From an uncultured Collinsella sp. (GTDB lineage: Bacteria; Actinomycetota; Coriobacteriia; Coriobacteriales; Coriobacteriaceae), in assembly GCA_900543275.1 (NCBI GenBank), contig UQQL01000004.1, positions 1-63,021 of the forward strand: a DNA stretch of 63,021 nucleotides, given 5' to 3'. Below the pieces are notes generated by a model. The model was not told the origin of the DNA. It saw nothing but the letters and a program-made list of their open reading frames with translations, and made no database searches. Shown here piece by piece: positions 15,363 through 23,494 of the stretch. Position numbers and translations under genes: made by a program. The number at the start of each line of letters is the position of its first letter. The first letter of the stretch is position 1.

Positions 15363-16721
15363 ATGTTTGAGTTCTCCCAAACACGCACCGTTGAAGGTTC
15401 GATTCCGTTTAAGAAAGTCAACCTCATAGAGAACGAACCCAATAGGCCCGTTGGCGAGGCCCAGCTTGTCTTTGAACTCTACATGCCCACCGAGCTGGCC
15501 GGCAACAAGAGCAACGAAGGGCCCGCACACAGCGAGCGCCATGCCGATCTGATCAGGCTGGCATCATGCATCGAACCCACCGCCGTTAAAGAGCAGCCCT
15601 TCCGCGCAAGCCTCTTTAACGTACTTGATTACGCCGAACAGACCGGGCCGCTTTTTGGCAAGCACGCAATAGAATCCGTACGCGATTGGGCCAATGCCGC
15701 GATGGCAGCACTTATTGCCATGCGCATCCAGGAATACCTCAACGGGAGCTGCACCATCGCAAAGGTCTCCGCATTGGAAAGAATCGAGAAATCAGTGGTG
15801 ACCTGCGCGGCAAACGGGTCATCCTTCAAGATCTACACCACTATCCTGAGGGCGGGCGGTGATTATACCGACTCATTCAAAAGCCTGCCCATCGTGCGCA
15901 AAATCGAATCCGATGCGGGATATTTCTACGCCTTTATGTTTATGATCGACGAGGAAGAATCCCTCGTTGCACTCAACGTGCTCTCTTTTGAACACGAGCT
16001 CACCGCCAATGACTTCAGTGTTTTGCAGGCGATGTTCTACATGGACGAAGACTCCAGCTCGAAGATTTCAGCGCGGCTCAAGGTCAGCAATAGCGAGGAG
16101 AGCTTCTATGTAATCGACCCTCAAGCAGATATCCAGGAGCGCCGCGAAGAACTTGAAAACGATGACCGCGATGCACTCACCGCTTTGGTGCAGGCGCTCG
16201 TGATCTCGCATCTCTCGGGCGCGCACGTGGATGTGTTCCAGGGTAACGAGTCCACAGGGTTCCTCTCCTTTGACAGCTATCTCTCGTGGCTCTGGTTTGA
16301 TTTTTCACGCAAGCTGAGCACCGTCAAAATTGGCTATTGCGAGCAGTGCGGACGCGCCTATTCACTTGCCGGGCATCGTGGCGTCAAACGGCACTACTGC
16401 AGCGATCGATGCAAGACCGATGCCAAAAATGAGCGCACGCGCAAGGAGACGGCAAAGATACGCGAGTTGTTTGGAGCGGGCACCAGCGTACGCGACATCG
16501 CCAACGAGATAGAACGTCCCGCGGCCTACGTGCGCTCGCAGCTCAATAAATGGACCAAGCTCAAGCACGATCTGGATGAAGACATTGAGTCAAACGGCTT
16601 TGACAGCTCCAAGCTACTCAAACGCTGCACCGCCGAGAAGCTCGACCTCAACAACCTCCTCAACGCCAAGCGCAAAAAGCAAGTTCAGGACTATGCCAGA
16701 CTCAAGCGCCACGTTAAGTAG
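15363..16721 (+). CDS. Hypothetical protein with C-terminal zinc finger and helix-turn-helix-like segment
   Basis: The 452-residue protein has no recognised N-terminal domain. Near residues 325-355 it carries a zinc finger (CEQCGRAYSLAG, then HYCSDRCK), followed by KIRELFGAGTSVRDIANEI, which reads like the helix-turn-helix of resolvase-type proteins, and a basic tail. AGGGG lies 5 nt ahead of the ATG. The layout suggests a DNA- or RNA-binding protein. It is one of two plus-strand genes that interrupt the zinc-ribbon membrane set. Confidence 0.7.
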   Translation: MFEFSQTRTVEGSIPFKKVNLIENEPNRPVGEAQLVFELYMPTELAGNKSNEGPAHSERHADLIRLASCIEPTAVKEQPFRASLFNVLDYAEQTGPLFGKHAIESVRDWANAAMAALIAMRIQEYLNGSCTIAKVSALERIEKSVVTCAANGSSFKIYTTILRAGGDYTDSFKSLPIVRKIESDAGYFYAFMFMIDEEESLVALNVLSFEHELTANDFSVLQAMFYMDEDSSSKISARLKVSNSEESFYVIDPQADIQERREELENDDRDALTALVQALVISHLSGAHVDVFQGNESTGFLSFDSYLSWLWFDFSRKLSTVKIGYCEQCGRAYSLAGHRGVKRHYCSDRCKTDAKNERTRKETAKIRELFGAGTSVRDIANEIERPAAYVRSQLNKWTKLKHDLDEDIESNGFDSSKLLKRCTAEKLDLNNLLNAKRKKQVQDYARLKRHVK

Positions 16722-16765
16722 AAACGCTGTCATTTCTGTTCCATCCGATTGACGGGTGGAAAGTT

Positions 16766-16813
16766 GCTCATATACGTGTTAGTAATATATATGTTAGTAA
16801 TACGTATATGAGC
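16766..16813. promoter_or_regulatory. Palindrome with tandem repeats ahead of the ATPase gene (putative operator)
   Basis: Perfect 12-bp arms GCTCATATACGT (16766-16777) and ACGTATATGAGC (16802-16813) flank two direct copies of TTAGTAATA. The right arm ends 10 bp before the ATPase start codon. The position suits an autoregulatory operator; the protein that binds is unknown. Confidence 0.6.
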
Positions 16814-16823
16814 GAGGCAGATC

Positions 16824-18206
16824 ATGTTTGTTGGACGTCGGGAAGAGCTTGAATCCCTGGAAACCGCCTATCAAAAGGGTTCCTTTCAGTTTGCTGTAGT
16901 CTATGGAAGGCGTCGCGTAGGTAAAACCAGCCTGCTTCACGCCTTTACACAGGGCAAACCCCATGTGATCTTCTTTACTGGGCAGCAAACCGTTGCAAGC
17001 GAAAATCTCGCGCTGCTCAGCCGCGAGATACTTGGCGATAGCGCCGCAGGAGCAGCGTTCCCCTCTATCCAGGTTGCACTCGAATCCGTCTTCGAACACG
17101 CCAAGACAGAGCGAATCGTTCTGATTATTGACGAGTATCCCTACCTCGCCGAGAGCGATCCGGGCATCTCTTCGTGCCTGCAAACGCTTATCGATCGACA
17201 TAAAGACACGAGCAAGCTGTTCCTCGTACTCTGCGGGTCGTCCATGAGCTTTATGGAACACCAGGTACTAGGACACCAAAGCCCTCTTTATGGACGCCGC
17301 ACCATGCAGCTGCGCATTGACCCCTTCACCATCTTCGACGCGGCGCTCATGCTTCCCGATGCACCCATCGAAAGAGTCATCGAGCTGTATTCCGTTGTTG
17401 GCGGGATGCCGCTCTATCTATCACAGCTCGATGGCGCGCGTTCCACTCAATGGAACCTTGAGCATGCGCTGCTGCGTCAAGATGCGTTTTTGTATGCCGA
17501 ACCCCAGAACTATCTGCTGCAAGAGGTCCGCAGCCCGGCTATCTACAATGCCGTCATAACCGCCATTGCCAACGGCTATGTACGCTCCAAAGAGATTGCC
17601 GATGTTACCCACCTCGCAACGCCACAGGTCGCGCGACTGCTCGACGCATTGATCGAGCTGCGAATCGTTGAGCGCGTCACGCCTGTTGTAAAGGCAACAA
17701 AACGCCAGGTAGTCTATCGGATCTGCGATAACCTGTTTAGGTTTTGGTATCGTTTTGTTCCACAGTACGCAGGAACAATTGAGGAGGGGCTCGGAGCCGC
17801 TGTGGCCGCGCGTATCGCCAAGCATGATTTGTCCACCTTTGTGGGCCCTGCATTTGAAGAGGTGTGCCGCCAGTGGTTGATGCGGCAGGTTGTTGAGAGC
17901 GAGCTGGATGTGCTGCCCAAGGCAATCGGCTCTTGGTGGGGCACGAACCCGAACACGCGCCGGCAAGAAGAGATTGACGTTGTGCTTGAGGACGCCGATG
18001 GGGAGCTCATCGTTGGCGAGTGCAAATGGAGAAACGAGCCCATAGATACCGATGTTCTTGAAACACTCGAGCGGCGCAGCGCGCTGCTGGGTCGGCCGAT
18101 CAAACAGTATTACTTGTTTAGCAAGAGTGGATTTACCAAAGCGTGTCAAAATAGAGCGGCTCAAGCAAGCAGCGCGAGGCTTGTTGGACTCGAGCAACTA
18201 CTATAA
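16824..18206 (+). CDS. Archaeal-type ATPase with DUF234 domain
   Basis: The 460-residue protein has an ATPase_2-type P-loop (VVYGRRRVGKTSLL, about residues 24-37), Walker B LIIDEYPYLAE near residue 108, a sensor segment LFLVLCGSSMSFME, a winged-helix region (SKEIADVTHLATPQVARLLDALIELRIV) and a C-terminal DUF234 part (FRFWYRFV, then an EIDVVLEDADGELIVGECKWR nuclease-like PD-(D/E)xK motif). Proteins of this class are usually lone genes of unclear role. The E-x-K pattern suggests nuclease descent. A strong hairpin terminator follows the stop codon. Confidence 0.88.
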   Translation: MFVGRREELESLETAYQKGSFQFAVVYGRRRVGKTSLLHAFTQGKPHVIFFTGQQTVASENLALLSREILGDSAAGAAFPSIQVALESVFEHAKTERIVLIIDEYPYLAESDPGISSCLQTLIDRHKDTSKLFLVLCGSSMSFMEHQVLGHQSPLYGRRTMQLRIDPFTIFDAALMLPDAPIERVIELYSVVGGMPLYLSQLDGARSTQWNLEHALLRQDAFLYAEPQNYLLQEVRSPAIYNAVITAIANGYVRSKEIADVTHLATPQVARLLDALIELRIVERVTPVVKATKRQVVYRICDNLFRFWYRFVPQYAGTIEEGLGAAVAARIAKHDLSTFVGPAFEEVCRQWLMRQVVESELDVLPKAIGSWWGTNPNTRRQEEIDVVLEDADGELIVGECKWRNEPIDTDVLETLERRSALLGRPIKQYYLFSKSGFTKACQNRAAQASSARLVGLEQLL

Positions 18207-18214
18207 GAAAGGGG

Positions 18215-18242
18215 GGGGCTTGGAAACAGTTTTCCAAGCCCC
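18215..18242. terminator. Bidirectional terminator between convergent genes
   Basis: A 12-bp stem (18215-18226 with 18231-18242) is followed on the plus strand by TTTCAGTTTTT and preceded by a G-run and A-tract. It separates the convergent ATPase and zinc-ribbon genes and can serve both. Confidence 0.8.
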
Positions 18243-18251
18243 TTTCAGTTT

Positions 18252-19871
18252 TTATTCGATTCCCACCTTTTTGAGCGTATCTTTGGTGACTTCCGCAACT
18301 TGATTGGGATCGACGTGGGATTCCCCCGAAATAGAGCCGTAACCTGAGGTTGAAAAATCAAAGAAGCAGTATGTCCGGTAATTGTGCCCATAGCCAAATT
18401 GCTGATATAGGGCATTATAGTCCGTCTCGGAAATGTCCTTGCCCTCCGACGCATAATAGTATTCGTAGCCATTGCCCTCGCTCGGCGCAACTCCCCAGGA
18501 CTCGTAGTTGCTTACAAGCGAAAAAACATCGCCTTTCTTGCCGTATACCGAAGTATTGTCCCCAGCCAAAGCCTGCCTGCCAGCAAGCAATGCCGTAATC
18601 GCATTGCTCATCTCATATGTTCTTTGGCTTACGAGGATGCTGCCGTCATCCGCTTTAATCAGCGGAAGAAACATCGTTCCTCCGTTGCTGTTATCAAGCC
18701 AATTTTGACTGTAAAGCCTCTTGACGCCACCATCAGCTGCCGACCAAACCTCTACGGTGTAGGACTTCTGAAGTCCCTCTATATCTCCATTCCAAGCGCT
18801 CTTTAATTCGTCATCGCTCATACCGTTCACAACGGTCAAGAGCTCAGACTGGCCATCCTGATCAAAATCAACGAGGTCGACAAGACAAAGCCCCCGCATC
18901 GCATAGACAGAATCAGTCACCTCAACAATTCGTGGCTCTCCATAGCACGCGAGATATTCCTGGCACTTTTGCTTGTAAGCGGCATACGCAGCGGTATTGT
19001 CCGCAGCGGCGCCTCCATCCTTCTTGTCGCCTTCACCTGTCTTTGTATCGGCCTCGTTGGCCTTAGGCACCTCGAGGGAAACCTCTTTTACGGCATCAGT
19101 GGATTTAGAGTTATCGACGACTTTGACGGGAATGCTCCACTCGACTTTTGACTTGGAGTCCCTAACGGTGAGGGTATATTTTCCCGGTTTAACATCGGGA
19201 AACTGGCTTACCGTGAAGCCCTCGTCACCCTTAACCTCAGCGTTGGTGCTGTAGCCGTTGTCGCCGTTCAGGGTCACCGAGTACTTCTTAAGCTTCTCGC
19301 CCTTTGCGTCGGTCGGGGTGATCTTGGATTCTTGGGCCACCACGATGGCCTTGTCCTGGCCGTAATGGGCAACGTCGCCGCCGGACTTGCCAAAGAACAG
19401 CAGGTAGCTAAAGATGGCAACGACTGCCAGGCCAACGACGGTACCAACGATATAGAGCGCCTTGGGCTCCTTTTTCTGTGCTGATGCATTCGCCGCAGGA
19501 GCAGGGGCTGGCGCCGCGACGGGCTTGGCGACCGGATTGCTCGGCTTTGGCCGGTCGGCGCGCACGGCTGGAATCGAAGGCGTTGCATTGGACGGTGCGT
19601 CGTCTTTAGGCCGGTCGTCTTCCTCGTCCGCTACGGGCTCGCTCTCCACGGGCGACTTTTCCTCCCCCGCCTCGGCACCGGCGGAAGGCTCCTTCTCCGT
19701 TTCGTTACTAGCGAAAATCTCTTCCGCAGCCTCATTGATAGCGGAAGGCTCTTCTGCCACTTCGTTGCTGGCAGAGTTCAGCACCGCCTTTGCATCTTCG
19801 AGTGCATAGCCACACTCGGTGCAGTATCGCAAATCGCCATCAAGCTCAAATCCACAGTTGGGACAGAACAT
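18252..19871 (-). CDS. Zinc-ribbon, single-pass membrane protein with large extracytoplasmic part
   Basis: The 539-residue protein starts with a zinc ribbon (CPNCGFELDGDLRYCTECG), then a long acidic linker with internal repeats (SNEVAEEPSA, SNETEKEPSA) and a Pro/Ala stretch, one membrane helix at about residues 143-163 (YIVGTVVGLAVVAIFSYLLFF), an Ig-like outside module (YSVTLNGDNGYSTNAEV, KPGKYTLTVRDSK) and a terminal domain with DLVDFDQDGQSELLTVVNG, again an FG-GAP-like calcium-loop motif. The ATG follows the upstream stop by one base, and AAGGAGG lies in the last codons of that gene, so they are translationally coupled. Confidence 0.72.
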   Translation of the reverse strand: MFCPNCGFELDGDLRYCTECGYALEDAKAVLNSASNEVAEEPSAINEAAEEIFASNETEKEPSAGAEAGEEKSPVESEPVADEEDDRPKDDAPSNATPSIPAVRADRPKPSNPVAKPVAAPAPAPAANASAQKKEPKALYIVGTVVGLAVVAIFSYLLFFGKSGGDVAHYGQDKAIVVAQESKITPTDAKGEKLKKYSVTLNGDNGYSTNAEVKGDEGFTVSQFPDVKPGKYTLTVRDSKSKVEWSIPVKVVDNSKSTDAVKEVSLEVPKANEADTKTGEGDKKDGGAAADNTAAYAAYKQKCQEYLACYGEPRIVEVTDSVYAMRGLCLVDLVDFDQDGQSELLTVVNGMSDDELKSAWNGDIEGLQKSYTVEVWSAADGGVKRLYSQNWLDNSNGGTMFLPLIKADDGSILVSQRTYEMSNAITALLAGRQALAGDNTSVYGKKGDVFSLVSNYESWGVAPSEGNGYEYYYASEGKDISETDYNALYQQFGYGHNYRTYCFFDFSTSGYGSISGESHVDPNQVAEVTKDTLKKVGIE

Positions 19872-19872
19872 G

Positions 19873-21090
19873 TTAGTCCTCCTTATCGGCTTTCACCGTT
19901 GTACCGTCCTTGACCTCATCAGGGGTTACTTCGGACCCCACTTGAGACTCATCATCCCAGGACGCAACCAAAATCTCGCAATTGCCGTCCGCAAAAGTAC
20001 CGAGCTCATAGTCTTCGGTGCGATACACCAGCCCCTTGGATGTCACATACAAGCATGTTGAACCCTTGATTGAATAGTCTGAAGAATTGCTCCGCATGAG
20101 CATAGAGTTGTAGTCAGACGGATACTCTCTGCCCACTTCCGTAAGATACGGCCAAACTGCCGAACTCATAGAACTGGCAAGATCCTCGGTATCAATGCCA
20201 AACATGTCCTGAGGACTAACAGTATCACCCGTATGCAAATCAAAAATAACACCGGTCACAAACGTGTCGCCATGCGGACCCCATCCCGTCGAATAGCGCT
20301 CGTCACGGATACAGAAATAGTTCTCATCCATGTACGTAACCGTCACGTTTCTCGATATGCAGGGAAATTCGCCGTCGGGGTACAACTCAGCATCTGATTG
20401 CTCATTATCTGATGCTCGATTCGTTCGCTCCGCATCAATTTGAAGGGGCTCGAGAATCGCCTTGTTAATTTTGTCTGCGACGTCGTCTTTGGTGGAGCTC
20501 TTAAGTTGCGGATAGGACCATTCCATGTCAGCCCGCTCGCCCTGATTGAGCATAGGGTCGACCGGAGCAGACACCGTCAATGACTTTGCCTCCAACGTAT
20601 AGACAACTTCTTCGGCCGCTCTCTCGTCCTTCTTGGGCCTTTCGGTCGCTTGCTCCTGTTGCACGGATTGCTGCTGGAGATTGGGCTCGATGACGTTCTT
20701 GTAGAGCATGAAAGCAGCGTAAGCGATGCCTGCCGCGGCGATGAAAGCGGCGATCATGATAGCAAACTGCGGCACCAGGCGGTTACCGACCTGACAGCGT
20801 CGCATAAAGAAGTTGTACATCTGGGAGTGACCGCTACTCGCGGTCTTCGAGACCGGCTCGGGGCTCGGTTCCGCTGTGGACTCGGCATTCGCGGATCCTA
20901 TCGCAGAGTCCGTTTTGGTATCTGTGGGTTCCAATATTACTTCAGCGGACGATGATTCTCGCTCCGACGGCTCGGCCTTGGGCCCCTCCTCGGCCGCAGT
21001 CTTGCCCGAGAGCCCGCCCAAGGGCAGACCGCATTCGGTACAGAACCGCGCATCGTCGCTGATTTTGCTACCACATTTGGGGCAAAACAT
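19873..21090 (-). CDS. Zinc-ribbon membrane protein with DUF3298-like extracytoplasmic domain
   Basis: The 405-residue protein has a zinc ribbon (CPKCGSKISDDARFCTECG), an acidic linker, one membrane helix at about residues 108-130 (FAIMIAAFIAAAGIAYAAFML), and an outside domain that begins YPQLKSSTKDDVADKINKAI and contains YSTGWGPHGDTFVTG and FDLHTGDTVSPQDMFG. These resemble the DUF4163/DUF3298 pair seen in RsiV-like proteins. The ATG at 21090 follows AGAAGG; the longer frame to 21141 lacks a site. It is the first gene of a two-gene operon. Ligand and role are unknown. Confidence 0.72.
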   Translation of the reverse strand: MFCPKCGSKISDDARFCTECGLPLGGLSGKTAAEEGPKAEPSERESSSAEVILEPTDTKTDSAIGSANAESTAEPSPEPVSKTASSGHSQMYNFFMRRCQVGNRLVPQFAIMIAAFIAAAGIAYAAFMLYKNVIEPNLQQQSVQQEQATERPKKDERAAEEVVYTLEAKSLTVSAPVDPMLNQGERADMEWSYPQLKSSTKDDVADKINKAILEPLQIDAERTNRASDNEQSDAELYPDGEFPCISRNVTVTYMDENYFCIRDERYSTGWGPHGDTFVTGVIFDLHTGDTVSPQDMFGIDTEDLASSMSSAVWPYLTEVGREYPSDYNSMLMRSNSSDYSIKGSTCLYVTSKGLVYRTEDYELGTFADGNCEILVASWDDESQVGSEVTPDEVKDGTTVKADKED

Positions 21091-21127
21091 GAGCCTTCTT
21101 CTCCGATTCCTTTTAGTCTCACTGAGT

Positions 21128-21142
21128 CGTGAGTTACTCACG
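21128..21142. promoter_or_regulatory. Perfect palindrome upstream of the zinc-ribbon gene pair
   Basis: CGTGAGT-T-ACTCACG (7-bp arms) lies 38 bp ahead of the ATG at 21090. Its size and place fit a dimeric repressor site. The rest of 21091-21449 shows no gene with a ribosome site. Confidence 0.4.
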
Positions 21143-21445
21143 TGCCGTTTGTTTCGTAGTTTAACTATTTCTTAAACAAATCGATGGGTCACTTGAACAG
21201 ACGCATACCCGCTCAAGCGACTCTATACCGGCTAGCTATCCTTGCTCATGATATGGATGTCAGTGTAAGAAAATCGTTGAACAGGGTTGCTCCCTCGAAG
21301 TCCGAACCGATACTGAACTTGAAACCATCTTTATTTACCGAAATGGAGAAATCGCCGCTGATATCCATATCATGCGCGCAGCCAACCACCCCCATTTTTC
21401 GGTCCCACCTGTCACGTTATCAGGAGCCCGAAATCGAAGAGATGG

Positions 21446-21491
21446 TAAAAGCCGCTTGGGGCACATGTGGTTCCATATGCCCCAAGCGGCT
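21446..21491 (-). terminator. Terminator of the purF-purM-purN operon
   Basis: Perfect 14-bp arms (21450-21463 with 21478-21491) are followed on the minus strand by TTTT (21449-21446). It lies 52 bp past the purN stop. Confidence 0.85.
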
Positions 21492-21542
21492 ATTTCGATT
21501 GCTTATGTCACAAAGAAAACTCAGCGACTCTTTTACACACGA

Positions 21543-22241
21543 CTAACGCGCCGCATCAACTGCGACCTTGCCGCTCTCCAGCACGTGGACGCGACCGTCA
21601 GCGAGCATTTGCACGACCTCGGGATACAGCACATGCTCAATCGCGTGGATGTGTTCCTCGAGCGTGTCGACATCCCAGCCCTCCTCAACAGCCAGCGCAC
21701 GCTGGGCGATGATGGGACCGTTGTCGTAGACCTCGTTGGCAAAATGCACGGTCACGCCAGTTACCTTGACGCCGCGCGCAAACGCGTCGTCGATCGCATG
21801 GGCACCGGTAAAGCTCGGCAGCAGCGCCGGATGCAAGTTGACCACGCGGTTGGGAAACGCCGCCAGCAGCGGTGTGTGCACCATGCGCATGTAGCCGGCC
21901 ATGACCACATACTCGCAGCCGCGCTCGAGCAGCTCGTGCGCGATGATCTCGTCGGCGGCAATAGGGTCGGCATAGACATCCTTGGACAGCGTGAGCGTCT
22001 GGATGCCCGCGCGCTCAGCGCGCTGCAAACCCTTAGCCGAAGGACGACTCGACACCACAAGCTCAATCGAGGCGTTGAGCTTACCGGCGGCGATCAGATC
22101 GATCAGCGCCTGCAGGTTGGTACCCGAACCGCTGATGAGCACACCGATCTTAAGCGGCTCGACCGTATCGGTGCCGGTCGGACGGGTGTAGGGCACAAAG
22201 CCCAGGCCCTCACTAGCAGCCATCTGCTCGTTAGCGCTCAT
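21543..22241 (-). CDS. purN: Phosphoribosylglycinamide formyltransferase
   Basis: The 232-residue enzyme transfers the formyl group from 10-formyl-THF to GAR, step 3 of IMP synthesis. Family marks are KIGVLISGSGTNLQALID at the N-terminus, the catalytic HPALLPSFTG block (His and, further on, GVTVHFANEVYDNGPII with the key His and Asp). A 30-residue lead precedes the usual start, and an internal ATG at 22223 would shorten it. The ATG at 22241 overlaps the purM stop by 11 bp, giving translational coupling. Confidence 0.92.
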   Translation of the reverse strand: MSANEQMAASEGLGFVPYTRPTGTDTVEPLKIGVLISGSGTNLQALIDLIAAGKLNASIELVVSSRPSAKGLQRAERAGIQTLTLSKDVYADPIAADEIIAHELLERGCEYVVMAGYMRMVHTPLLAAFPNRVVNLHPALLPSFTGAHAIDDAFARGVKVTGVTVHFANEVYDNGPIIAQRALAVEEGWDVDTLEEHIHAIEHVLYPEVVQMLADGRVHVLESGKVAVDAAR

Positions 22242-23334
22242 CGGAGTACACGACCTTACCGGAGCCCTCGACGCACTCGCCCACGCGGAACGGCTTCTCG
22301 CCCAGCGCGACCAGGGCCTCGGTCACCGCAGCCTCGTCCTCGGGAGCAACGATCAGGCACAGGCCAACGCCCATGTTGAAGGTCTTGCATGCCTCGTTGG
22401 GGGCGAGCTCGGCCTGGCGCGACACGTAGGTGATGACGGGCGGAACGTCCCAACCCATCTCGGCGCCGTTGCGGGTGACCACGGCGTCAACGTCGTCGGC
22501 GAGCGCGCGGTTGAGGTTCTCGGTAATACCGCCGCCGGTGATGTGGGCGATAGCATGCACGTTGACGCCGCCGCGCAGCAGCTCCAGAATCGGCTTGACG
22601 TAGATGCGCGTGGGGGCCAGCAGGGCGTCGGCCAGCGATGCGCCGCCGAGCTCCTCGAGCGGACGGCTCAGCTCCTCGGCCTTAGCGGCGGCCTCGGGCG
22701 TGCCCGGCTTGATGCCGTCGACGCCAATGACCTTGCGCACGAGCGAGTAGCCGTTGGAATGCACGCCGGTGGAGGGCAGGCCCAGGATTACATCGCCGGG
22801 GCGAACGTTCGCGGGGTCGAGCATCTTGGGACGATCGACAACACCCACGGTAAAGCCGGCGAGGTCGTAGTCGGCCGGAGCCATGACGCCCGGGTGTTCG
22901 GCCATCTCGCCGCCCACGAGCGCGCAGCCCGCGAGCTTGCAGCCGTCGGCCACGCCCTTGATGATCTTTGCCATGTGCTCGGCCTCAATGTGACCGATGG
23001 CAACGTAATCCAGGAAGAACAGCGGCTCGGCGCCCGAAGCCAAAATGTCATTGACGCACATAGCGACCAGGTCCTGGCCCACCGTCTCGTGACGGTCCAT
23101 GATCTGGGCGAGCACGAGCTTGGTGCCCACGCCGTCGGTGCCGCTGATCAGGATCGGGTCTTCCATATCCTTGAGCGCGGCGGCCGAGAACAGGCCACCA
23201 AAGCCACCGATGCCGCCGATAACCTCGGGGCGGTTGGTGTCCTTGACCATCTGCTTAATAGCGTCGACGGCGCGGCCGCCCTCGGCGGTATCGACGCCGG
23301 CGTCCTCGTACGTCACATGCTTGCTGTCGCTCAT
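22231..23334 (-). CDS. purM: Phosphoribosylformylglycinamidine cyclo-ligase (AIR synthetase)
   Basis: The 367-residue enzyme closes the imidazole ring of AIR with ATP, step 5 of purine synthesis. YEDAGVDTAEGGRAVD near the N-terminus, GTDGVGTKLVLA, the CVNDILASGAEPLFFLDYVA block and the C-terminal HITGGGITENLNRAL are strong family marks. AGAGGAAGG lies 5 nt before the ATG. It follows purF by 157 bp and overlaps purN. Confidence 0.95.
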   Translation of the reverse strand: MSDSKHVTYEDAGVDTAEGGRAVDAIKQMVKDTNRPEVIGGIGGFGGLFSAAALKDMEDPILISGTDGVGTKLVLAQIMDRHETVGQDLVAMCVNDILASGAEPLFFLDYVAIGHIEAEHMAKIIKGVADGCKLAGCALVGGEMAEHPGVMAPADYDLAGFTVGVVDRPKMLDPANVRPGDVILGLPSTGVHSNGYSLVRKVIGVDGIKPGTPEAAAKAEELSRPLEELGGASLADALLAPTRIYVKPILELLRGGVNVHAIAHITGGGITENLNRALADDVDAVVTRNGAEMGWDVPPVITYVSRQAELAPNEACKTFNMGVGLCLIVAPEDEAAVTEALVALGEKPFRVGECVEGSGKVVYSDER

Positions 23335-23451
23335 CAGAGCCTTCCTCTCCCACTACCGTGGCGCCGCGCAGGCGCCAAACGGTGCTCATATTTGCGTTCA
23401 TTTCGGCGCGCACCATAACAGCACGCGCCGTCATATCAACAAAACGGCAGA

Positions 23452-23494
23452 TAAAACCTGCCAAAATAAACCTGTCCCTACATGGCAGGTTTTA
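23452..23494. repeat. Inverted repeat at the purF stop codon with a CTGTCCC loop
   Basis: Arms TAAAACCTGCC (23452-23462) and GGCAGGTTTTA (23484-23494) pair perfectly over 11 bp. The right arm includes the purF stop codon. The loop contains CCTGTCCCTAC, the complement of the GGGACAG tag shared with other repeats here. Confidence 0.7.

Noticed and set aside
21184..21546. 120-codon plus-strand open frame between the zinc-ribbon genes and purN
   Set aside because: It spans the purN terminator, has no ribosome site and shows no domain.
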